Shown here: piece by piece, positions 1-8,490 of the stretch
Layout of the letters: each line of letters opens with the position of its first letter
Numbering within the stretch: the stretch's first letter is position 1
Assembly (NCBI GenBank): GCA_905480145.1
Contig: CAJQPA010000018.1
Location: 1-64,000 of the forward strand
DNA from: an uncultured Flavobacteriales bacterium
GTDB taxonomy: Bacteria > Bacteroidota > Bacteroidia > Flavobacteriales_D > Crocinitomicaceae
Reading direction: 5' to 3'
Length of the DNA: 64,000 nucleotides
Notes under the pieces: model-generated
Databases searched by the model: none
Told to the model about the DNA's origin: nothing
Seen by the model: only the letters and a program-made list of their open reading frames with translations
Position numbers and translations under genes: made by a program

Positions 1-744
1 GAAGTTTGGCATGAGTTCGTTTTAAAATGTATTGACAATAACTTCGGCGGAATAGAGAATTTATCGTTAATACCAGGAAGCGTTGGCGCCAGCCCCATGC
101 AGAATATTGGTGCTTATGGCGTAGAGATAAAAGATGTCTTCCAAGAACTTGAGGCCTATCATATTGAAACTGGAAAAGTAGAAACATTTAAGCATAGTGA
201 TTGTTCATTTGGCTATAGAGAAAGTGTTTTCAAACGTGCCTTAAAGAATCAATATATTATTACATCTGTTACTTTTAGATTGACAAAGAAGCATCAGTTG
301 AACACCAAATATGGCGCTGTTACAGCAGAATTAGAACAAATGGGAGTTGAAAAACCGACAATAAAAGACATTAGCAATGCCGTTATTGCAATTCGATCTT
401 CTAAACTTCCTAACCCGAAAGAGATTGGAAATGCAGGAAGTTTTTTCAAGAACCCAGTAGTAGATTCTTCAATTTTAGAGTTAATTAATAAAAACTATAG
501 TTCTGTTCCTAATTACCCTGCCCCAAACGGTCAAGTTAAACTTGCTGCAGGATGGTTAATAGAACAAGCTGGTTGGAAAGGAAAGACATTTAACAATTAT
601 GGCGTCCATAAAAATCAAGCCTTGGTTTTGGTGAATTATTCAGATTGTACAGGTTCAGATATATTAAATCTTTCGACAGAAATCATTAAAGACGTTGAAT
701 CTAAATTTGGATTGACACTAGAACGAGAAGTGAATATTCTTTGA
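1..744 (+). CDS. murB: UDP-N-acetylenolpyruvoylglucosamine reductase, 5'-truncated
   Basis: Cytoplasmic flavoenzyme of peptidoglycan synthesis that reduces UDP-GlcNAc-enolpyruvate to UDP-MurNAc with NADPH. The frame is open from base 1, so the first internal ATG (base 97) is not the start. The upstream part reads through the MurB signature GGIENLSLIPGSVGASP followed by QNIGAYGVE, in the FAD-binding domain. The C-terminal MurB domain is present, with AGSFFKNP (Ser being the family proton donor) and AAGWLIEQAGWKG. About 247 residues are visible. The family is usually near 340, so roughly the first 90-100 residues lie left of the window. It ends 20 bases before the convergent helicase gene. Confidence 0.96.
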   Translation, partial: EVWHEFVLKCIDNNFGGIENLSLIPGSVGASPMQNIGAYGVEIKDVFQELEAYHIETGKVETFKHSDCSFGYRESVFKRALKNQYIITSVTFRLTKKHQLNTKYGAVTAELEQMGVEKPTIKDISNAVIAIRSSKLPNPKEIGNAGSFFKNPVVDSSILELINKNYSSVPNYPAPNGQVKLAAGWLIEQAGWKGKTFNNYGVHKNQALVLVNYSDCTGSDILNLSTEIIKDVESKFGLTLEREVNIL

Positions 745-764
745 ATTAATTGAAATTATTTTTT

Positions 765-1985
765 TTACCACTCTTTATCTAAATCCTTAAATTTATTCTC
801 TTGGTCGATTAACTTCTGCCAATTGTTAGAGCCATCATCTGAACCTCCTAAGATTTCAAGGTAATCTCCTTTATCCAAATCAAATCGATCAATTTCATCT
901 CCCGTGTATTCTTCTATGGCTAATACAAGTTCTTTTTCTGATTCAGAGCAAAATGATAATGCTTGTCCTCTGTGCTTGCCTCTCCCTGTTCTTCCGCATC
1001 TGTGTACATAGTTTTCTGGATTATCCGGAATGTCATAGTTAATGACTGCTTCTACCATTGGAATATCAATTCCACGGCATGCAACATCTGTTGTAATCAA
1101 CACCTTATTTTCTCCTTTTGCAAATCTATCTAAGATTGCAAATCTATCTTTTTGTTCTATTCCTCCATGCAAACCTTCTGAAGATATAGCAACACGTTCC
1201 ATTGCCGCAACCACTCGTTCTACTCGGACTTGAGTTCGGACAAAGACAATCATTTTCTGCTCTTCATTTTCTTTGATGATATTCTCCAAGAAGAAACGTT
1301 TGTCATCCATTTCAACATCCATGATAGTATGGGTAATGGTTTTTGCAACAGGATTTTTAGGTGAGATTTGAATTCTTATGGCATTTCTAACTACATCATA
1401 AGCCAAAGACTTAATTTTCTTAGAAATTGTAGCTGAGAAAAATAAGGTTTGTCTTTTCTGTGGAATATGGTGCATTACATCTTTAATATCTTTTGCAAAG
1501 CCAAGATCAAGCATTAAATCAGCTTCATCAAGCACTAAAAATTTTATTCCAGAAATATCTATAGCTCCTTGCGATATCAAATCAAACATTCTACCTGGTG
1601 TGCAAACTAAGACATCTACACCATTATTTAATGTGCTAATTTGTTGCTCCTGGTCCACTCCTCCATATAGTCCGAAAACCTTAACCCCGGTTTTCTTACC
1701 GATATCCTGATAAACTTTAGCTATTTGTTTCGCCAATTCTCTGGTAGGAACCATAACAAGGCAGCGAATACCGGTATTGTATTTAGACTTCTTTTGAAGA
1801 ACATTTAATGTGGGAATAGCGAATGCAGCCGTTTTTCCAGTCCCCGTCTGAGCAATAGCCATAACATCCTCGCCATTTAGGATATGATTGATCGCTTTAA
1901 ACTGAATATCTGTTGGCTTATTATAACCAAGAACTTTTAATTGCTCTTTGATTTCACTTGAAATATTATAATCTGAAAACTTCAT
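765..1985 (-). CDS. DEAD-box ATP-dependent RNA helicase (RhlE/DeaD-like)
   Basis: RNA helicase that remodels structured RNA (ribosome assembly or RNA decay) using ATP. All core motifs are visible in order: Q motif GYNKPTDIQ, motif I AQTGTGKT, motif Ia PTRELA, motif II VLDEAD, motif III FSAT, motif V region TTDVACRGIDIP and motif VI HRCGRTGRG. At 406 residues it is a compact two-RecA-domain protein with only a short acidic C-terminal tail and no RNA-binding extension. The ATG at 1985 starts the protein a few residues before the Q motif. It is monocistronic: a terminator for the upstream leftward operon lies just before it (1998-2035). Which DEAD-box paralogue this is cannot be told from sequence alone. 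Confidence 0.95.
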   Translation of the reverse strand: MKFSDYNISSEIKEQLKVLGYNKPTDIQFKAINHILNGEDVMAIAQTGTGKTAAFAIPTLNVLQKKSKYNTGIRCLVMVPTRELAKQIAKVYQDIGKKTGVKVFGLYGGVDQEQQISTLNNGVDVLVCTPGRMFDLISQGAIDISGIKFLVLDEADLMLDLGFAKDIKDVMHHIPQKRQTLFFSATISKKIKSLAYDVVRNAIRIQISPKNPVAKTITHTIMDVEMDDKRFFLENIIKENEEQKMIVFVRTQVRVERVVAAMERVAISSEGLHGGIEQKDRFAILDRFAKGENKVLITTDVACRGIDIPMVEAVINYDIPDNPENYVHRCGRTGRGKHRGQALSFCSESEKELVLAIEEYTGDEIDRFDLDKGDYLEILGGSDDGSNNWQKLIDQENKFKDLDKEW

Positions 1986-1997
1986 ACGCTATATAAA

Positions 1998-2035
1998 TAA
2001 AAAACCGTTCATACTCCAACAGGAATAGAACGGTT
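1998..2035 (-). terminator. Rho-independent terminator
   Basis: On the minus strand an 8-bp stem (GAACGGTT in reverse/AACCGTTC arms at 2003-2010 and 2028-2035) with a 17-base loop is followed by a run of six T. It lies directly downstream of the zinc-ribbon gene and separates the 4611-2056 operon from the helicase gene. Confidence 0.75.
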
Positions 2036-2055
2036 CAAGATGTTTTGCAATTTGA

Positions 2056-2808
2056 TTATGCCTCTTCTGCTTCACCCGGGACAAGCACTCTTCCACAGTG
2101 CTCACAAACGATCACTTTCTTCTTTGCTTGAATATCAATTTGTCTTTGCAATGGTATTTTGTTATAACAACCACCACATGCGCTTCTATCAACTTGAACA
2201 ACGGCTAAACCATTTTTAGCGCTTGTTCTTAATCTTGTATAAGCTTTTCCTAGACGAGCATCCAACTTTTTCAAAGCAGAATTTGATTTCTTTTTCAACT
2301 TCTCTTCTTGAGCTTGAGTTTCAGCAATAATTTCATCTAATTCAGATTTTTTTGTGGCTAAATCTTCCGATCTCATTTTCTTTCTCTCAATAGCCTCATC
2401 CAAAATTTCTTTCTTACTGGTTATCTTAAATTTGAATTCTTTTGATCTTTTCTCATTCAATTGAATTTCCAATTCTTGGAATTCAATTTCTTTCGATATA
2501 GAATCATATTCTCTGTTATTTCTAACGTTGTTTTGTTGCTTTTTGTACTTTTCAATGGCAGTTTCAGCATCTTTAGTTGAATTCTTTCTATCAGAAACTT
2601 CAGTTTCAAGTGTTTTTACTTCTTCCTGCATTTTTTCAATACGATTGTCAAGACCTTCTACCTCATCTTCTAAATCTTGCACCTCTAGAGGTAGCTCTCC
2701 ACGAAGGGTTTTAATTCTATCAATCTCAGAATCAATCGTTTGTAACGAATATAAACTGTCCAATTTCTCAGCTACAGTCTTTTCAATTTTAGTTGCAGTT
2801 TTTGCCAT
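2056..2808 (-). CDS. Coiled-coil C4-type zinc-ribbon protein (CT398/HP0958-like)
   Basis: A 250-residue protein whose first ~190 residues form a long charged coiled coil (heptads rich in E, K, L, I). It ends in a C4 zinc ribbon: CGGC around residue 212 and CEHCGR near the C-terminus. This is the layout of the C4-type zinc-ribbon family (DUF164/zf-RING_7) that includes CT398 and HP0958. Proposed roles there are as RNA- or secretion-related chaperones, but the cellular function is not settled. It is the last gene of a leftward operon, one base after the Nif3-like gene, an association common in Bacteroidota. Fold assignment is firm, function is not. Confidence 0.88.
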   Translation of the reverse strand: MAKTATKIEKTVAEKLDSLYSLQTIDSEIDRIKTLRGELPLEVQDLEDEVEGLDNRIEKMQEEVKTLETEVSDRKNSTKDAETAIEKYKKQQNNVRNNREYDSISKEIEFQELEIQLNEKRSKEFKFKITSKKEILDEAIERKKMRSEDLATKKSELDEIIAETQAQEEKLKKKSNSALKKLDARLGKAYTRLRTSAKNGLAVVQVDRSACGGCYNKIPLQRQIDIQAKKKVIVCEHCGRVLVPGEAEEA

Positions 2809-2809
2809 C

Positions 2810-3904
2810 CTAAAAATAATTTATTGGGTTTGTATTTACCTCAGTTAAATGAACCGCAAAGTTACGAAATTTTTTCATCAAAACACACGCTAATCGGTCA
2901 GAAGTATATTGTTCACTTTCAAAATGCCCAATATCAGCTATGATTATTTTATTTTCAGCATCAAAAAACTCGTGATACTTATAGTCTCCTGTAATAAAAA
3001 TATCAGCACCTTGATGCATTGCAGACTTCATCAAGAAGCTACCTGCTCCACCACAGAATGCCACCTTGCTAATTTCCTTCTTAATAATTTCGGTATGCTT
3101 TATTACACCACAATTAAATCTTTCTTTAATCATTTGTAAAAATGCCATCGTCTCCATCGGAGCATCCAACTCGCCAATCATACCTGCCCCTTCATTTTGA
3201 TTACTATTCCGAATATCATAAACTTCATAAGCAACTTCTTCATATGGATGTGTTTGAAGCAGGGCACTTATTACATTGCTTAACTTATGATTGGAAACAA
3301 GAACTTCGAAACGAATTTCATTCTCAATGGACAATTCATTCTTTTCACCTTTAAAAGGATTAGCTTTCTCCATTGGCAAAAAGGTTCCTATGCCTTCAAT
3401 GGAAAAACCAACATTACTGTAATTACCTATTTCTCCAGCTCCAGCCTTAAACATCGCTTCTGCAACATTTTCCTTATGATCTACAGGTACGAAAACTACA
3501 ATTTTAGAAAGAATATCTTTTTTAGGCTCCAAAACTCTTGGGTTTGCAACACCAATTCGATCAGCAATTTCAGCATTTACTCCATTCAAGTAATTGTCAT
3601 AATTTGTATGCAGTGCGTAGATTGCTATGTCATTTTTAATGGCTTTGACTACAGTTCTTTCAATATAATTCTTGCCGTTAATTTTTTTTAATCCTTTAAA
3701 TACTATTGGATGATGAGCAATAATTAAATTTACACCTTTGGTTATTGCTTCTTCAACAGTTTTTTCAATACAATCCAAACTAACCAAAACGCCTGAACAT
3801 TCATTTGCTTCATCGCCCACAATTAACCCACAATTATCATAACTTTCTTGGCTTGATATTGGCGCGATTGACTCTAAATAATTAGTAATTTCCTTTATTA
3901 TCAT
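2810..3904 (-). CDS. Nif3-like dinuclear metal-centre hexameric protein
   Basis: Member of the Nif3/YqfO/GTP cyclohydrolase I type 2 family. The N-terminal part has QESYDNCGLIVGD and the metal-ligand motif IIAHHPIVFKGLK. The C-terminal part has FCGGAGS, GADIFITGDYKYHEF and IIADIGHFESE, which carry further metal ligands. A middle insertion of about 100 residues (after DILSKIVVFVP) corresponds to the CutA/PII-like domain of the long subfamily. I place the start at the ATG at 3904, which gives the usual N-terminus MIIKEITNYLE. A GTG at 3910 overlaps the upstream stop and would add two residues. It is in an operon with the outer-membrane protein upstream and the zinc-ribbon protein downstream. 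The biochemical function of the family is not established. Confidence 0.93.
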   Translation of the reverse strand: MIIKEITNYLESIAPISSQESYDNCGLIVGDEANECSGVLVSLDCIEKTVEEAITKGVNLIIAHHPIVFKGLKKINGKNYIERTVVKAIKNDIAIYALHTNYDNYLNGVNAEIADRIGVANPRVLEPKKDILSKIVVFVPVDHKENVAEAMFKAGAGEIGNYSNVGFSIEGIGTFLPMEKANPFKGEKNELSIENEIRFEVLVSNHKLSNVISALLQTHPYEEVAYEVYDIRNSNQNEGAGMIGELDAPMETMAFLQMIKERFNCGVIKHTEIIKKEISKVAFCGGAGSFLMKSAMHQGADIFITGDYKYHEFFDAENKIIIADIGHFESEQYTSDRLACVLMKKFRNFAVHLTEVNTNPINYF

Positions 3905-3906
3905 AA

Positions 3907-4611
3907 TCACAATTTATATGTTAACCCAATATTAAAACCAATAGATCTTCCAAAATGTTTATATGAATCCGTTTTATCCAAACTTGAATTCAGTTGTATT
4001 TTATATTCTGGAATTAATAGAACTGACATTTTTGGTGAATACTCATATTCCACACCTAAATTAGCAACAGTACTTATCACAAATGTATTGAATCCCTGTT
4101 TTGTCTTAACTTCTTCTGACCCTTCTATATTATCCGTTGATTCCCAAGAAATATTTTGTTTATAGCCCTGAAATAGCTGAGGAACTAACCCTAAACCTAT
4201 GAGAACTTTAAATTTGTCTCCAAAAGTATAGTACAATTTAATTGGCATCGATATGTATGAATATTGAGAAGTATAAGTATAACTTGTATCCGCGCCTGAA
4301 AAAGAATATTGCTCTCCGTTTCTCATGTATGCCATTCCACCTTCGAACATGAAATTTTTCGAAAGCATACTGCGGATTCCAATTCCAAAAGACCATCGAT
4401 TGTAAGCCGTCTCATCTCCTCTTGCACCAATAGAGTCGCCAAATAATCCGTCGTTTTCTTCTAGCCTCCTAAAAGTATTAGACCAATTTGAAATTGCAAA
4501 AAAAGAGGTCGTAGATTTTTCTTCTATGGGTAAAATAGACAATGTATCTTGAGCGTGAACAGTATTATTAGAAAGAAGAATCAATGTAAGTATTAATAAA
4601 ACCCTTGTCAT
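3907..4611 (-). CDS. Outer-membrane beta-barrel protein (porin/PorT-like family)
   Basis: A 234-residue secreted protein with a clear signal peptide (MTRVLLILTLILLSNNTVHA, cut before QD). Alternating polar/hydrophobic strands follow, ending in an aromatic/hydrophobic C-terminal strand (GLTYKL), typical of small eight-stranded outer-membrane barrels of Bacteroidota. Segments such as GIGIRSMLSKNFMFEGGMAYM and YKLYYTFGD-like turns fit the PorT/OMP_b-brl_2 profile. It is the first gene of the operon with Nif3 and the zinc-ribbon gene, with a -7 element at 4662-4669 about 45 bases upstream. No ligand or specific role can be read from the sequence. Confidence 0.8.
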   Translation of the reverse strand: MTRVLLILTLILLSNNTVHAQDTLSILPIEEKSTTSFFAISNWSNTFRRLEENDGLFGDSIGARGDETAYNRWSFGIGIRSMLSKNFMFEGGMAYMRNGEQYSFSGADTSYTYTSQYSYISMPIKLYYTFGDKFKVLIGLGLVPQLFQGYKQNISWESTDNIEGSEEVKTKQGFNTFVISTVANLGVEYEYSPKMSVLLIPEYKIQLNSSLDKTDSYKHFGRSIGFNIGLTYKL

Positions 4612-4661
4612 TTATTTAATTTTATATAAAGTTAGTTTGCTAAATCAAGCAAATGTTTTAG

Positions 4662-4669
4662 CAAAGATA
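4662..4669 (-). promoter_or_regulatory. -7 element (TATCTTTG) for the leftward barrel-Nif3 operon
   Basis: Exact match to the Bacteroidota -7 consensus TAnnTTTG on the minus strand, 50 bases before the ATG at 4611. It is divergent from the element at 4692-4699. Confidence 0.6.
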
Positions 4670-4691
4670 AATTAATTACACCTATAATTTT

Positions 4692-4699
4692 TACTTTTG
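4692..4699 (+). promoter_or_regulatory. -7 element (TACTTTTG) abutting the LtaS-like start codon
   Basis: Exact TAnnTTTG match ending six bases before the ATG at 4706, which predicts a leaderless or nearly leaderless transcript. It also argues against the TTG at 4697, which lies inside the element. Confidence 0.62.
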
Positions 4700-4705
4700 T
4701 TTCAA

Positions 4706-6607
4706 ATGCAAAAAGTACTCAATTTCATTCCAGAACACGTTATAGTTCTTCTTAAAAGGTTAAGTATAGCTGTAAGCGTTTTATTTATTACTAGAATTAT
4801 TTTCTTAGCGTTCAACCACGGTGTTTTTTCAGAAGTTTCATTTTTTGATTTTATACTCGGGTTATGGTTCGATATAATTACGGTTTGCCTCTTTTTTGTC
4901 CCTTATTATATTTTGTTTCTACTCCCTTTCCCTAACCGTTATAACAAATGGTACCGAGGCTCATTTAAAATTCTTTTTCATACAACAAACACATTACTCA
5001 TTGCACTAAACTTAATGGATGTTGAGTATTTCAAGTACACTAGTAAAAGATCAACTTTTGACTTGTTCTCCATTCTTAGTGCTGGAAATGACTTGGATCA
5101 GCTTGTTGGTACTTTTATTTCGGACTTTTGGTTTCTAATTCTTTTTTTAATAATACTTGTCGCTTTTAGTGAATATTTGTACCGAAAAGCAGAAACAATT
5201 GCACATGCACCAAAAAACATAAATAAATCTCTAGTAATTCGCGAAACAATTACTTGCGTTATATTAGTCGCAGTATTTATTTTATTGGGGAGAGGAAGCA
5301 TCGGACTTCGTCCTATTGGAATAATTGAAGCTTCAACGCTCACAAAAGGAAAAAACACAAGTTTGGTTTTGAACACACCTTTCACAATGATTAAGACCAT
5401 TGACCAAGGAAGTCTCGAAAAAGTCAACTTCTTCACAAAAGAAGAAGCTCTAAAATATTTCAATCCAATTCATGAATCTTCTCCTCAAGGTATTTTGCCA
5501 GACAACATGAATGTAATGGTAATTATACTTGAAAGTTTTGGGAAAGAGTTTGTGGGAGAGCAAGAAAATGGTGTTACTTACACACCCTTTCTTGACTCTA
5601 TCCAAAAATTATCTCTATCCTTTGAGTATGGATTCGCCAACGGAAAGAAATCCATTGAAGCGGTGCCCGCTATAATTGCATCGATGCCAACTCTGATGGA
5701 CAACCCATACATATCTTCTCCTTATGGAGATAATAACATCAATACAATACCAAATATCTTAGCAAAACATGGCTATGAGTCAGCTTTTTATCATGGAGCA
5801 ACAAATGGTTCTATGAGGTTTGATGGGTTCGCAGCTCTTTGTGGATTCGATAACTATTTCGGCCGTTTTGAATACGACAACGACGACCATTTTGATGAAA
5901 CGTGGGGCATTCTTGATGAGTATTTCAACCCTTGGGCCGCAGAGAAAATGACAGAGTTAAAGGAACCTTTCTTCAGTACTTTATTCACTATTTCTTCTCA
6001 TCATCCTTATTTCATTCCTGACCATATGATGAATATTGTAGAACAAGGCCCTCAAAAAATATGCGCGTCAATCAATTATGGTGACTTCGCTTTGAGAAAC
6101 TTTTTCTCTAAAGCAAAAAAACAACCTTGGTTCAACAATACCATTTTTATTATAATGGCTGATCACACTCCTGGATCTATCACTAAAGAATATAACCAAC
6201 GAACACATTTATATCAAATTCCTATAATGTTTTATGATCCTTTGGGAAGAATTAAACCTCAAAAAAGCGAAAGAGTATTTCAACACCTAGATGTCCTTCC
6301 GACTATTTTAGACCTTTTAAACATAGAAACTAGCTATTATTCATTCGGAAATTCTTATTTTGAAGATAATGAGGGAGAATCATTGGTTTATATAAGTGGC
6401 AGTTATTATTATTTTAAGAATAAATTTATGACTACCTTTATTGGAGAAAAGGCACGAAGTTTGCAAGATTTTAGTATTCTTGAGACAGAAAAAAACGACT
6501 CTTTACAATATTATTTGAAAGATGTCGAAAGTAATGAGAATAGAATCAAAGCAATGATTCAAAGATACAGTGAAGACTTAAACTTGAATCAAACAACAAT
6601 TAAATGA
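4706..6607 (+). CDS. LtaS-family phosphoglycerol transferase/sulfatase, membrane-bound
   Basis: A 633-residue integral membrane enzyme. Five or so N-terminal transmembrane helices (residues ~1-190) are followed by an extracytoplasmic alkaline-phosphatase-fold sulfatase domain. Motifs: VMVIILESFGKEF (metal ligand Glu), NGKKSIEAVPAIIASMP (nucleophile region), SSHHPY and MADHTPGS (Asp-His metal ligands). LtaS/MdoB/OpgB relatives transfer phosphoglycerol or phosphoethanolamine head groups from phospholipids and release diacylglycerol. In Gram-negative Bacteroidota the acceptor is unknown, so substrate is inference only. I chose the ATG at 4706. Its stop overlaps the start of the lipid kinase gene (ATGA), so the two are translationally coupled. 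Confidence 0.88.
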   Translation: MQKVLNFIPEHVIVLLKRLSIAVSVLFITRIIFLAFNHGVFSEVSFFDFILGLWFDIITVCLFFVPYYILFLLPFPNRYNKWYRGSFKILFHTTNTLLIALNLMDVEYFKYTSKRSTFDLFSILSAGNDLDQLVGTFISDFWFLILFLIILVAFSEYLYRKAETIAHAPKNINKSLVIRETITCVILVAVFILLGRGSIGLRPIGIIEASTLTKGKNTSLVLNTPFTMIKTIDQGSLEKVNFFTKEEALKYFNPIHESSPQGILPDNMNVMVIILESFGKEFVGEQENGVTYTPFLDSIQKLSLSFEYGFANGKKSIEAVPAIIASMPTLMDNPYISSPYGDNNINTIPNILAKHGYESAFYHGATNGSMRFDGFAALCGFDNYFGRFEYDNDDHFDETWGILDEYFNPWAAEKMTELKEPFFSTLFTISSHHPYFIPDHMMNIVEQGPQKICASINYGDFALRNFFSKAKKQPWFNNTIFIIMADHTPGSITKEYNQRTHLYQIPIMFYDPLGRIKPQKSERVFQHLDVLPTILDLLNIETSYYSFGNSYFEDNEGESLVYISGSYYYFKNKFMTTFIGEKARSLQDFSILETEKNDSLQYYLKDVESNENRIKAMIQRYSEDLNLNQTTIK

Positions 6608-7482
6608 GAAAAAAAATTCGCTTCATTATAAACCCAAAATCTGGAATAGGTAAAAAAAACCTTATCCCTAATTTGATTGAGGAGAATTTAGATCTTGATT
6701 TATTTGAATATGATATCATCTTAACAGAATATAAACTCCACGCTAAATCGATTGCTAAACGTTCTTCAGAAGAAGGTTATGATATTGTTTGTGCAGTTGG
6801 CGGTGATGGTTCAGTGCACGAAGTAGGTACTGCATTGATCGGCACAAAAACCAAGTTGGCTATTCTTCCAACTGGTTCTGGAAATGGACTAGCCCGCCAC
6901 CTTAATATCCCTATGGATTTAGTAGATGCAATTAAATGCATCAATAAGGAAAATGCGATTCAAATGGACACTGTGCTTGTCAACGACAAAACATTTTTGG
7001 GTGTTGGTGGATATGGATTTGATGCTGTAATTGCAAAGAAATTCGACACGCATACAAAAAGAGGTTTACGAGGATATATCTATCTAATATTTAGAGAGTT
7101 TTTTAAATACAATCCAATAAATGTTTCCATTGATATTGATGGAAAAGTAAAAACATTACCCGTTGTTCTTTGCACAGTTGCAAATTCATCTCAATTTGGG
7201 AATGGTTTCACTATTTCTCCTAAATCTGATGTAACCGACGGGAAAATTGAATTGTGTATCCTTAAACCATTCTCAATTTGGTCTGCACCATCAATCATTT
7301 ACCGATTCTTCCGCAAAAGTGGAGATAAATCTCGGTTTACAGAAATTATGTCTTTTAAAAAGGCCAAAATTCAACTCACTGATAGTCTTGCACATTATGA
7401 CGGGGAACCATTTGATGTAAAAGATGAACTCAATATTAGTGTCATTCCACACAGTCTTAATATTCTTGTAGGAAAAAAATAA
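6604..7482 (+). CDS. Diacylglycerol/sphingosine-kinase-family lipid kinase (YegS/DgkB-like)
   Basis: A 292-residue soluble kinase with the DAGK catalytic fold: NPKSGIGKK near the N-terminus, the ATP-binding VGGDGSVHEV (residues ~64-73) and LPTGSGNGLARHL (~92-104), then a beta-rich C-terminal lipid-binding domain ending in AHYDGEPF. It phosphorylates a lipid hydroxyl, most likely diacylglycerol giving phosphatidic acid. The ATGA overlap with the LtaS-like gene suggests it recycles the diacylglycerol which that enzyme would release, as DgkB does for LtaS in Firmicutes. That coupling is inference. A 54-codon ORF begins immediately after its stop. Confidence 0.92.
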   Translation: MRKKIRFIINPKSGIGKKNLIPNLIEENLDLDLFEYDIILTEYKLHAKSIAKRSSEEGYDIVCAVGGDGSVHEVGTALIGTKTKLAILPTGSGNGLARHLNIPMDLVDAIKCINKENAIQMDTVLVNDKTFLGVGGYGFDAVIAKKFDTHTKRGLRGYIYLIFREFFKYNPINVSIDIDGKVKTLPVVLCTVANSSQFGNGFTISPKSDVTDGKIELCILKPFSIWSAPSIIYRFFRKSGDKSRFTEIMSFKKAKIQLTDSLAHYDGEPFDVKDELNISVIPHSLNILVGKK

Positions 7483-7647
7483 ATGCCTCTTGTTTTTATA
7501 TACCCTTTAATTCCTGCTATAATTGTTGGCACCCTCAATTGGTTGTATTGGAAAAGAAAAGGTTATTCGGCTACATCGCAATTAGCCCTGAACATCATAA
7601 TTAGTTACGCTATTTTTTATGTCCTCTTCACAAAGATAATGTCATAG
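7483..7647 (+). CDS. Small two-helix membrane protein, 54 residues
   Basis: An ATG directly adjoining the lipid kinase stop opens a 54-residue frame ending at TAG 7645-7647. It has two hydrophobic segments (residues ~3-22 and ~36-50) separated by a basic loop WKRKGYS, which suits a small inner-membrane protein with both termini outside. Zero spacing to the kinase suggests co-translation as the third gene of the LtaS-lipid kinase operon. It is not recognisable as a known family. The short length leaves some chance that it is not expressed. Confidence 0.6.
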   Translation: MPLVFIYPLIPAIIVGTLNWLYWKRKGYSATSQLALNIIISYAIFYVLFTKIMS

Positions 7648-7655
7648 GATATACG

Positions 7656-7663
7656 TATCTTTG
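7656..7663 (+). promoter_or_regulatory. -7 element (TATCTTTG) for the EI24-mutAB operon
   Basis: Exact TAnnTTTG match 65 bases before the ATG at 7729, giving a predicted 5' leader of roughly 55-60 bases. Confidence 0.6.
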
Positions 7664-7728
7664 AATTTGATATAATTATCACTCGCAAAGTGAATCAAGA
7701 TTAAAGCAAACTATATCATTAACGACAA

Positions 7729-8490
7729 ATGAATACGATTTCCTATCATTTTAAAGCTATTTTAAAAACGTTTGATTTAATCGTTAAAGGGAATTATCTT
7801 TTGTTTTTCGTTCCAGGCTTAATCATTTCATTATTTTTTATTTGGCTAGAATATTCTGCATCTTCTGTCGATGGAAGCATCGGCTATGTGAGCGACTACT
7901 CTTGGATCAACTCTATCATTAGCTACATAGACACTGGAATCAATAAATCATTAAGCATCCTGGTATACATTATTGATCAATTGTACATTTTTATTATTCT
8001 AACCGTACTTTCTCCTTTCAATACGTATCTAGGAGAGAAATTAGATTCACGCCTTTCAGGCAATCAGTTTAAAGGAGGATTAATTCGTTTCGTAAATGAC
8101 TTTATCCGTATGGTTTTTGTTGTAATAATAGCGCTCGCATTAGAGTTTGCAATAATGGGAGTTTACGCATTCTTTTCTTGGGTACTCGGATTTTCATTTC
8201 TTAATGAATATGTATATTGGGTAATCTCTGCTTTCTTCTTCGGTTTTTCATTTTATGACTTTGCACTTGAAAGGTATGAAACTAGTGTCTTTGGAACATT
8301 AGGATTTGCTTTTAGAAAGCCACTAACTATGCTTTTGACAGGTGCCCTGTTTATGTTAATTTACGCAATTCCATATATAGGAATTCCAATTTCTCCAGTA
8401 ATTATTTTGATGGTCTCAACAATTGTTTACCTCCATCACACAAAACAAATTAAAGTACAAACAGAATTCACTCTTACGCACAATGAGTAA
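7729..8490 (+). CDS. EI24/CysZ-like integral membrane protein
   Basis: A 253-residue protein with about six hydrophobic segments. It has the layout of the EI24 domain family (Pfam EI24, includes CysZ): an N-terminal cytoplasmic amphipathic segment, a helix pair, a long central helix region ([19 protein letters not shown]) and the motif [11 protein letters not shown] followed by the last helix pair (residues ~205-240). E. coli CysZ supports sulfate uptake, but Bacteroidota homologues are uncharacterised and the substrate here is unknown. Its last eight bases overlap the start of the methylmalonyl-CoA mutase gene, implying coupled translation. Confidence 0.72.
   Translation: MNTISYHFKAILKTFDLIVKGNYLLFFVPGLIISLFFIWLEYSASSVDGSIGYVSDYSWINSIISYIDTGINKSLSILVYIIDQLYIFIILTVLSPFNTYLGEKLDSRLSGNQFKGGLIRFVNDFIRMVFVVIIALALEFAIMGVYAFFSWVLGFSFLNEYVYWVISAFFFGFSFYDFALERYETSVFGTLGFAFRKPLTMLLTGALFMLIYAIPYIGIPISPVIILMVSTIVYLHHTKQIKVQTEFTLTHNE

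Noticed and set aside
97-744. murB starting at the ATG at base 97
   Set aside because: The frame is open to base 1 and encodes conserved MurB residues upstream, so the gene is cut by the window edge.
4636-4653. Inverted repeat TTTGCT-N6-AGCAAA as an operator
   Set aside because: Arms of six bases in AT-rich DNA are common by chance and there is only one copy.
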